Assembly: GCA_963819755.1 (NCBI GenBank)
Contig: CAWFXB010000001.1
Span: forward strand, 682,001-746,000
Length of the DNA stretch: 64,000 bases
Source of the DNA: VRUE01 sp963819755
Lineage (GTDB): Bacteria > Actinomycetota > Thermoleophilia > Solirubrobacterales > 70-9
Reading direction: 5' to 3'
Shown piece after piece: positions 58,051 to 64,000 of this stretch; the first letter of the stretch is position 1; every line of letters starts with the position of its first letter. Position numbers and translations under genes: made by a program. The notes below the pieces were generated by a model. The model was not told the DNA's origin. It ran no database searches and saw only the letters and a list, made by a program, of their open reading frames with translations.

Positions 58051-59196
58051 ATGAAGAAGCTGGTCATTCTCGGCAGCAGCGGCTCGATCGGCACGCAGGC
58101 GCTGGAGATCGTCGCCGCTTCCGAAGAGCTCCAGGTCGCCGGCCTGGCCGCCGGTTCGAGCTGGGAGCAGCTGCTCGAACAGGCGCGGCAGCACGGCGTG
58201 CCGACCGTGGCGCTCGCCGACGCCGGCGCCGCCGAGCGGGCGCGCTCCGCCTGGGACGGCCGCGTTCTGGTCGGCGAGGAGGGCATTCGCGAGCTGATCG
58301 CCGGCTCTGGTGCCGACCTCGTCCTCAACGGGATGGTCGGCGCGGCCGGCCTCGGCCCGACCGTCGTCGCCCTCGGCGAGGGAATCGATGTCGCCCTCGC
58401 CAACAAGGAGAGCCTCGTGATCGGCGGCGAGCTGACCACGGCGCTAGCCGAGGCGACCGGGGCGAGGCTGCTGCCGGTCGACTCCGAGCACTCGGCGCTG
58501 TTCCAGCTGATCGGGTCCGCCCGGCCCGGCACCGTCGAGCGACTTGTCCTGACCGCCTCCGGGGGACCTTTTCGCGGGCGCAGCGATCTCTCCGGAGTCA
58601 GCGTTGAGGATGCCCTCGCGCACCCAACCTGGAGGATGGGCGGGCGGATCACGATCGACTCGGCGACCCTGATGAACAAGGGGTTCGAGGCGATCGAGGC
58701 CCATCACCTCTTCGGCCTGCCGTACGAGCGAATCGCGGTCGTGGTCCACCCGCAGTCGATCGTCCACTCGTTGATCGACCTCAACGACGGCGCCACCCTG
58801 GCCCACCTCGGCTATCCCGACATGCTGGTGCCGATCTCATACGCCCTGCATTTCCCAGAGCGGGCCGACGTCGACGTGCCGCGACTCGACCTCGCAGCGG
58901 TGGGCGAGTTGAGCTTCGAGCCGCCGGACCTGGAGACCTTCGCCTGCCTGCGCCTGGCGCTGGAGGCGGGCCGAGCGGGGGGGACGGCGCCCTGCGTGCT
59001 CAACGCCGCCGACGAGGTCGCCGTCGCCGCCTTCCTCGACGGGCGGATCGAGTTCACTGCGATCGCAGCCGCGATCGAGCGGGTTCTGGAGGAGATGCCG
59101 GCCCGGCCCGTGACCCACTTCGACGACCTCTTCGCCTGCGACGAGGAGGCCCGCCGCCGCACCGAAGAGCAGGTCGGGGGGTTGGCGAAGGTATGA
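58051..59196 (+). CDS. dxr: 1-Deoxy-D-xylulose-5-phosphate reductoisomerase
   Basis: Second step of the MEP pathway to isoprenoids, needed by uppS and menA here. NADPH motif LGSSGSIGTQALEIV; LANKESLVIGG; substrate/metal residues in PVDSEHSALFQ; flexible-loop and C-terminal motifs HPTWRMGGRITIDSATLMNK and NAADEVAVAAFL. The 381 aa length is standard. Overlaps rseP by four bases (ATGA). Confidence 0.95.
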   Translation: MKKLVILGSSGSIGTQALEIVAASEELQVAGLAAGSSWEQLLEQARQHGVPTVALADAGAAERARSAWDGRVLVGEEGIRELIAGSGADLVLNGMVGAAGLGPTVVALGEGIDVALANKESLVIGGELTTALAEATGARLLPVDSEHSALFQLIGSARPGTVERLVLTASGGPFRGRSDLSGVSVEDALAHPTWRMGGRITIDSATLMNKGFEAIEAHHLFGLPYERIAVVVHPQSIVHSLIDLNDGATLAHLGYPDMLVPISYALHFPERADVDVPRLDLAAVGELSFEPPDLETFACLRLALEAGRAGGTAPCVLNAADEVAVAAFLDGRIEFTAIAAAIERVLEEMPARPVTHFDDLFACDEEARRRTEEQVGGLAKV

Positions 59197-60284
59197 GCTG
59201 GCTCCTCGTCTTTCTCGGCTTCTCGCTGCTGATCATCCTGCACGAGGCCGGCCACTTCTTCGCCGCCAAGGCGACCGGAATGCGGGTCGAGAAGTTCTTC
59301 CTCTTTTTCGGGCCAACCCTGTTTTCGATCAAACGCGGCGAGACCGAGTACGGGGTCAAGGCGATCCCGCTCGGCGGCTACGTGAAAATCAGCGGCATGA
59401 ACCCGGAGGAGTCGCTTCCTTCGGAGGTCGAGCACCGCGCCTACTACCGCAAGCCGGTCTGGAGACGGATCGTCGTGATCGGAGCGGGGCCGGCGGTGAA
59501 CATCCTCCTTGCGCTGGCCCTTCTCTTCGTCCTTGCATACACCAATGCCACGACGGCCACCCAGTCCGTCGGAGAAATAGTGCCCAAGTCCCCGGCCGCC
59601 ACGATCCTGAAGCCAGGCGACAAGATTCTTGCCGTCGATGGCAAGAGCTACAAGAATCTCGATAGCGAAGCCAGGGTCACCCGCTTCCACGAAGACATCG
59701 GTTCGCATGAGTGCGCGGGCGAGCAGAAGAATGGATGCAGGGCAGCAACCCCGGTCAACCTGAAGATCGAACGGGGTAAGAAGGTCGTAGACATATCGGT
59801 GCGGCCTGAATACCGGGCTTCGGCCGGCCAGACGCTGGTCGGTTTTTCTTTCAAGGGCAAGCCGATTGACATCAGCGCAAGCGAAGCAGCCAGCCGCGCC
59901 GGAAGCTTTGCGTGGTTCGTAACCCACGAAACGCTGACCCGGTTTGCCAAGATCTTCAACTCGAAGGAACGGAAGGAAATCTCAGGTCCTGTCGGTATCA
60001 GCGACGTCGCTCATCAGACGATTCAAGTGAGCCTCGAGCGAACGCTGATCCTTCTCGCTGTGGTCAGTCTTTCGCTTGGGCTGATCAACCTATTTCCCTT
60101 TCTGCCTCTCGATGGGGGCCATATCTTTTGGAGTTTGGTGGAGAAATTCCGCGGCGATCCGGTGTCGCTGCTGGTAATGGAGCGTGCGAGCATCGTCGGC
60201 ATCGTCCTGGTGGCCATGCTCTTCTTCATCGGCCTCACCAACGACATCGGCCGGATCACCGGCGAAGGCTTCAACGTCCGCTGA
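59193..60284 (+). CDS. rseP: Site-2 protease, RseP/MmpA (M50) family
   Basis: Intramembrane zinc metalloprotease that cleaves anti-sigma factors or signal-peptide remnants. HExxH motif IILHEAGHFFAAKATG in TM1, a PDZ domain at about residues 120-220, and the third zinc-ligand motif LFPFLPLDGGHIFW. 363 aa with about four TMs, typical of the dxr-linked actinobacterial form. The PDZ region has somewhat lower G+C than the rest. Overlaps the following acyl-CoA synthetase by one base (TGATG). Confidence 0.92.
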   Translation: MSWLLVFLGFSLLIILHEAGHFFAAKATGMRVEKFFLFFGPTLFSIKRGETEYGVKAIPLGGYVKISGMNPEESLPSEVEHRAYYRKPVWRRIVVIGAGPAVNILLALALLFVLAYTNATTATQSVGEIVPKSPAATILKPGDKILAVDGKSYKNLDSEARVTRFHEDIGSHECAGEQKNGCRAATPVNLKIERGKKVVDISVRPEYRASAGQTLVGFSFKGKPIDISASEAASRAGSFAWFVTHETLTRFAKIFNSKERKEISGPVGISDVAHQTIQVSLERTLILLAVVSLSLGLINLFPFLPLDGGHIFWSLVEKFRGDPVSLLVMERASIVGIVLVAMLFFIGLTNDIGRITGEGFNVR

Positions 60285-62091
60285 TGGAGGTCTCCGCCGC
60301 CGAGAGCTACGTCAGCGGCGGCCCGACGCCCGAGCTGCCTGTCGCCAGCCTCTATGAGGCCTTCCTCGCCACGGTCGAGCAGCGGCAAGACGACGTCGCA
60401 CTGCGCAGCGGCGAGCAGACGCTGAGCTGGTCGGAGTTGGCTGCCCAGGTGGGGCGAATAGCCGGCGGTCTTGCGGCGCTGGGGGTGACGAGGGGCGAGA
60501 CGGTCGCCCTGATGCTCGCCAACCGGCCCGAGTTCGTCACCTGCGACCTTGCCGCGATGTCGCTGGGGGCGGTGCCCTTCTCGATCTACCAAACCTCCTC
60601 GCCCGAGCAGATCGCCTACGTGGTCGGCGATGCCGGGGCGCGGGTGGCAATCGTCGAGGCCGCCTACCTCGAGGCCTTCGAGGTGGCCCGGTTGGAACTG
60701 CCTGACATCGAGCACCTGATCGTCCTCGACGGCGAGGGTGGGACCGAGACGCTGGCGGAGCTCGAGGCTCGCGACCCCAGGTTCGACCCAGGGCCCGGCG
60801 CCGCCGCGATCGAGCCCGATGACCTCTTGACGCTGATCTATACCTCGGGCACGACCGGGCCGCCGAAGGGCGTGCAGCTGACCCATCGCAACCTGCTCAC
60901 CCTGGTCGCCTCGTTCGACGATCTGGTGCCGCTGCCGGAGGAAGGCGGCCGGGTCATCTCTTGGCTGCCCGCCGCCCATATCGCCGAGCGCGGCGCCAAC
61001 TACTACCTGCCGGTGGTCAAGGGGCTGGAGATCCACATCTGCCCAGATCCGCGCGAAATAGTCCAGTTTCTGCCCCAGGTCCGTCCGACCTGGTTCTTCG
61101 CCGTGCCGCGTGTCTTCGAGAAGCTCAAGGCTGGGCTCGAGGCGATGCTGGCCCGGCTGCCCGACGAGCAGCGGGGCCGGCCGAGCGCGGCTACGAGGCG
61201 GCGCTGGAGAGGGTGCGACTGGAGCAGCGCGGCGAGGAGGTGCCCGCCGAGCTGGCCGCGGCTGCCACGGCGGCCGACGAGGGGATGTTCGCGGCTCTGC
61301 GCAGCCAGCTCGGCCTCGATGAGGCGGTCGCGGTCAGCGTCGGCGCGGCGCCGACTCCAATCGAGGTGCTCGAGTTCTTCCATGCGATCGGCATCCCGGT
61401 CAGCGAGCTCTGGGGGATGTCGGAGACCTGCGGCGTCGCAACCTGCAACCCGCCGGAGCGAATCAAGCTCGGCACCGTGGGGCCACCGCTGCCCGGCGTC
61501 GAGCTGAAGCTTGCCGATGACGGTGAGGTGCTGGTCCGCGGCGAGGCCAACATGCCCGGCTACCGCAACATGCCGGAGAAGACCGCCGAGACGATCGACG
61601 CCGAGGGCTGGCTGCACACGGGCGACATCGGCGAGCTCGACGAGGACGGCTACCTCCGCATCGTCGATCGCAAGAAGGAGCTGATCATCAACGCGGCGGG
61701 TAAGAACATGTCGCCGGCCTCAATCGAGTCGAAGCTGAAGGCGGCCAGCCCGCTGATCGGCCAGGCGGTGGCGATCGGCGACGCACGCAGCTACAACGTA
61801 GCGCTGGTCGTGCTTGACGCCGACTACGCCCCGGTCTGGGCGCAGGCCGAGGGGATCGAGGACACCACGCTGGAGGCCCTCGCCACGCACGAGGCGGTCC
61901 AGCGGGCGATCGAGCAGGCGGTCGAGTCGGCAAACGAGCGCATGGCCCGAGTCGAGCAGATCAAGAAGCTCAAGATCCTGCCGACCGAGTGGGCCCCCGG
62001 CGGCGACGAGCTGACCCCGACGATGAAGCTCAAGCGCAAGCCGATAGAGCGCAAGTACGCCACCGAGATCGAAGCGCTCTACGCGGACTGA
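60284..62091 (+). pseudogene. Long-chain acyl-CoA synthetase interrupted by a frameshift
   Basis: AMP-forming ANL-superfamily ligase of the FadD15/long-chain type. The first part (60284 to about 61180) has LIYTSGTTGPPKGVQLTHRN and SWLPAAHIAERG. The second part, in the -1 frame, runs from about 61180 to 62091 with ELWGMSETCG, GWLHTGDIGELDEDGYL and MKLKRKPIERKYATEIEALY. Joined, they give about 602 aa, the full family length. One base appears to be missing near GGGGCCGGCC (61173-61182). There is no slippery heptamer, so either the gene is broken or the base was lost in sequencing. It replaces the ispG often found after rseP. Confidence 0.85.
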
Positions 62092-62201
62092 TCTGGCATG
62101 TCTGCCGAACGGCCTTTGACGGATGGGGCCGAGGCAAAGAAATTCCACTTCGGTCACATTGAGCGCGCCATGCGCGCGTCGGGGCCTGGCACGGTCGGGG
62201 C

Positions 62202-62432
62202 ATGCTCCTCGTCCTTGGCACCACCGGAATTTTCACGCCGATCATTGAAAGCGCAGCCACGGCCATCGGTGCCGGGGTTGTTGTCGGCGGCTTTTTGGGC
62301 GCTACTCGTGGCGTGCTTCGGAGCGAGTCGCGCAAGCAGGTGGAGGGCGCTGCGCTTCGCGACAGCTACATCGCAGCCGCCGTCGTGCTTGCCGTCTGGG
62401 TCGTCGACCAGTGCATCGTTTACGCTACATAG
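62202..62432 (+). CDS. Small membrane protein, unrecognised
   Basis: 76 aa with two hydrophobic stretches (about residues 2-36, rich in Gly/Ala, and 54-74), separated by a charged loop (RSESRKQVEGAALRDS). I do not recognise a family. The Gly/Ala-rich first helix (AIGAGVVVGGFLGATRG) resembles small channel- or glycine-zipper-like proteins. Its stop is two bases before the next small membrane gene, so the pair is probably co-translated. About 110 bp without any clear feature precede it. Confidence 0.55.
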   Translation: MLLVLGTTGIFTPIIESAATAIGAGVVVGGFLGATRGVLRSESRKQVEGAALRDSYIAAAVVLAVWVVDQCIVYAT

Positions 62433-62434
62433 CT

Positions 62435-62626
62435 ATGGACGACATCAGCTTTCGCAATGTCTGGGTCAGCCTCGCGGTCACGCTGCCGATCGGGGTCGTC
62501 GGGCTGTTCCTCCTGCGTGACGATCCCGAGGCGAAGGGCTGGATGACCTTGGGCCTCATCGTCTTCGCGGTCAACCTGCGCCACTTCCTCGACCGACACG
62601 AGTTCGACGAGCATGAAGAGGATTAA
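62435..62626 (+). CDS. Small membrane protein, unrecognised
   Basis: 63 aa from ATG 62435, with two TMs (about residues 8-26 and 35-50) and an acidic C-terminus (LDRHEFDEHEED). No family recognised. It follows the preceding small membrane gene by two bases, which suggests a two-gene unit and perhaps a two-component membrane complex. Codon usage fits the genome. Confidence 0.55.
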   Translation: MDDISFRNVWVSLAVTLPIGVVGLFLLRDDPEAKGWMTLGLIVFAVNLRHFLDRHEFDEHEED

Positions 62627-62658
62627 GCCTGCCGAGTCGCGCCTGAGTCAGTAGTGCT

Positions 62659-63603
62659 TTAGGCGCGCTTTTGCGTGACCCTGAAAACGTAAGTTGCCGG
62701 AGTACTGTCGGCCGGGCCACCGGGACTACGTGCCTTGACCTTGAAGACGTGGCGGCCGAAGCGGAGCGAGGGGGCCGTGAAGGGGGAGTGACAGCGCTTG
62801 AAGCTGGCGCCGTCGAGCTTGCAGAGATAGGTCGATCCGGCAATGCTGGAGGCGAAGCGGAAGGTCGGCGTGCGGTCGCGAATCGAGTGGCCCGGGCCGC
62901 GGCGAATCCGGGTCTGGGGTCGTTTCTTTGCCGCGCCAGTGGTGCCGCCTTCTGGGGATGCGTTGCCACCCGCAGCGGCCTGTGACGAGCAGGCGTGCTC
63001 GGATGGGCAGGCGGAGTTGGGCCGTGGACCGGGGAAGACCACGGCGAAATCGGCGGCGCTGTTGTCTCGATCGTCGCTTGGCTCGAGCAGGGTCGGGCAG
63101 CCGGGTTCGATCGTGCGGCGCAGGGCCATCCCGTCCGGGATGCCGCCCGGTGACGCCGGCGAGCCGGTGGGGGAGGGGGTGGAGCCGGAGAAGCCGCCCC
63201 ACGAGGCGCAGTCGAGGTTTTCCCAGCAGACCGCGCCGCCGGCGGGATCGAGCAGGCCGGGAGCCATTGCGGCGTCGGCTGCGAACCCGAACTCCGATTC
63301 GGCTTCGGGCGTCGCCGCGACCAGCGTGCTCTGGTTGGCGTCGCCGGTGACGTCGTGGGCGAAGGCAGCGGTTCCCGCAACCGACCCCGCTGCGTCGTAG
63401 AACGAGATCTGGTGCCCCCCGACGAGGTTCTGCCCGGGAGCCCACATCTGCAGCTCCACGTATTCGGAGTTCGGATGGGCGGCGGAGCCGGGGTAGACCT
63501 CGCGGATCATCATCTCGTGGAAAGTCGCCAGCGCCGGTTGCGCGACGAGCAGCGAGAGAGTGAGTGCCCCGATCACGGCGACCAGGGAATGTCGGGCGAT
63601 CAA
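62659..63603 (-). CDS. Secreted lamin-tail/Ig-like domain protein
   Basis: About 314 aa. A signal peptide (IARHSLVAVIGALTLSLLVA, then QPALA cleavage) is followed by a lamin-tail-like domain (MIREVYPG, NSEYVELQMWAPGQNLVGGH) and, at about residues 245-314, an Ig-like domain with a Cys pair (FRFASSIAGSTYLCKLDGAS, then FKRCHSPF). A Ser/Pro/Gly-rich, basic linker joins them. The TTG at 63603 overlaps the previous gene's stop by four bases (TTGA) and gives the signal peptide at the right place. A surface or extracellular role is inferred. Confidence 0.75.
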   Translation of the reverse strand: MIARHSLVAVIGALTLSLLVAQPALATFHEMMIREVYPGSAAHPNSEYVELQMWAPGQNLVGGHQISFYDAAGSVAGTAAFAHDVTGDANQSTLVAATPEAESEFGFAADAAMAPGLLDPAGGAVCWENLDCASWGGFSGSTPSPTGSPASPGGIPDGMALRRTIEPGCPTLLEPSDDRDNSAADFAVVFPGPRPNSACPSEHACSSQAAAGGNASPEGGTTGAAKKRPQTRIRRGPGHSIRDRTPTFRFASSIAGSTYLCKLDGASFKRCHSPFTAPSLRFGRHVFKVKARSPGGPADSTPATYVFRVTQKRA

Positions 63604-64000
63604 CGCTTCGCGCCCCGGTGGCGGTGGTGGTGATGCCGGCGCTTGTGGTGCCGACGGTGATGACGATGGCGTTTGACGACCACCGGCGGTGCCGCTGCTG
63701 GAGGCGCCGGTAGCGCGACAGGGGGGGCGGGTGGGGACGAGCCTGCCTGACCCGAGCCCGAAGAGGGGGACAGCACGACGTTGAAGGTGTAGCCGGCCGG
63801 GCTGGGGTCGACGTTTTCGCTGCTGTCGATCGCCCGTACCTGGAAGGTGTGCTGACCTTCGCCGAGGCCGGAATAGGCGATGCCGCCGCTCGGGCAGGCG
63901 GCGAAGGCACCGCTGTCGAGCTTGCACTGGAAGGTCGACCCGGGCTCCGAGGAGGTGTAGGTGAACGCCGCGGTCGAGCTGTTGCTGGGGTCTGAGGGCT
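63600..64000 (-). CDS. Ig-like repeat protein with His/Arg-rich tail (N-terminus outside window)
   Basis: Partial CDS with no start inside the window, about 133 codons up to a TGA at 63600-63602. It has the same Ig-like repeat as the next gene (FTYTSSEPGSTFQCKLDSGA, then FAACPSG and GQHTFQVRAIDSSENVDPSP), typically repeated in tandem in such surface proteins. A Pro/Ala-rich stretch leads to a C-terminus of about 25 residues made almost only of His and Arg/Lys (HHHHRHRG near the end). It is coupled to the following gene by a four-base overlap. Confidence 0.7.
   Translation of the reverse strand, partial: PSDPSNSSTAAFTYTSSEPGSTFQCKLDSGAFAACPSGGIAYSGLGEGQHTFQVRAIDSSENVDPSPAGYTFNVVLSPSSGSGQAGSSPPAPPVALPAPPAAAPPVVVKRHRHHRRHHKRRHHHHRHRGAKR

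Noticed and set aside
61170..61190. Programmed -1 frameshifting in the acyl-CoA synthetase
   Set aside because: No X XXY YYZ slippery heptamer or clear downstream pseudoknot; a missing base is the simpler reading.
62098..62520. 140-codon plus-strand frame
   Set aside because: Ser/Arg/Pro-rich out-of-frame reading across the two small membrane genes, which look more natural.

Overview
The window is high-G+C chromosomal DNA from an actinobacterium. The 16S rRNA, the menaquinone genes, the short HisG with HisZ, and the many transcription units whose -10 hexamer sits 6-7 bases before the start codon all fit Actinobacteria, most likely class Thermoleophilia (Solirubrobacterales). The lineage call is an inference from general sequence character, because no alignment was possible. 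Almost all of the window is housekeeping biosynthesis, cell-envelope and translation genes, tightly packed, often with 4-base ATGA/GTGA/TTGA overlaps.

Layout: 1-10.6 kb holds ilvB-ilvN and ilvC, with a complete-looking menaquinone set (menF, menD, menC, menA, menB, menE) lying between ilvN and ilvC on both strands. 10.7-17 kb holds a cupin protein, serC-serA, a quinone-oxidoreductase-like MDR protein, a secreted RTX-repeat protein and an MFS transporter. 17-28 kb is a branched-chain amino acid block: a leucine-rich leader peptide and leuA, an AbiEi/DUF559-type protein bracketed by hairpins, an XRE-cupin regulator joined to leuC-leuD and a Tam-like methyltransferase, then leuB, ilvE and cimA. 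27-33.5 kb holds a DegT-type aminotransferase, argH, a 3-methyladenine glycosylase, a class A penicillin-binding protein and tyrS. 33.6-38.8 kb is a 16S-23S-5S rRNA operon without spacer tRNAs. 38.8-48 kb holds a small hypothetical, an alpha/beta hydrolase, murA with Asp117 in place of the usual Cys, the his operon hisZ-G-D-B-H-A then hisF (no hisC), and a polysaccharide deacetylase. 48-53.4 kb holds a CCA-adding-type nucleotidyltransferase, pgeF, yggS, sepF, proC, yggT, lspA and rluD. 53.4-62 kb is the rpsB-tsf-pyrH-frr-uppS-cdsA-dxr-rseP block followed by a frameshifted acyl-CoA synthetase. The right end holds small membrane proteins and secreted lamin-tail/Ig-like proteins, the last cut by the window edge.

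The most unusual content is non-coding. Two families of hairpin elements keep a conserved centre while their flanking stems differ from copy to copy yet remain self-complementary. Family 1 has three copies of about 100 bp at transcription-unit borders. Family 2 has three copies of 41-50 bp, two of which bracket the AbiEi/DUF559 gene. In the leuA leader, ten bases of leucine codons are a perfect complement of the leuA Shine-Dalgarno region, which suggests translational control by leucyl-tRNA supply. In three places the TAG stop codon of one gene is also the first half of a TANNNT -10 element placed for leaderless transcription of the next gene.
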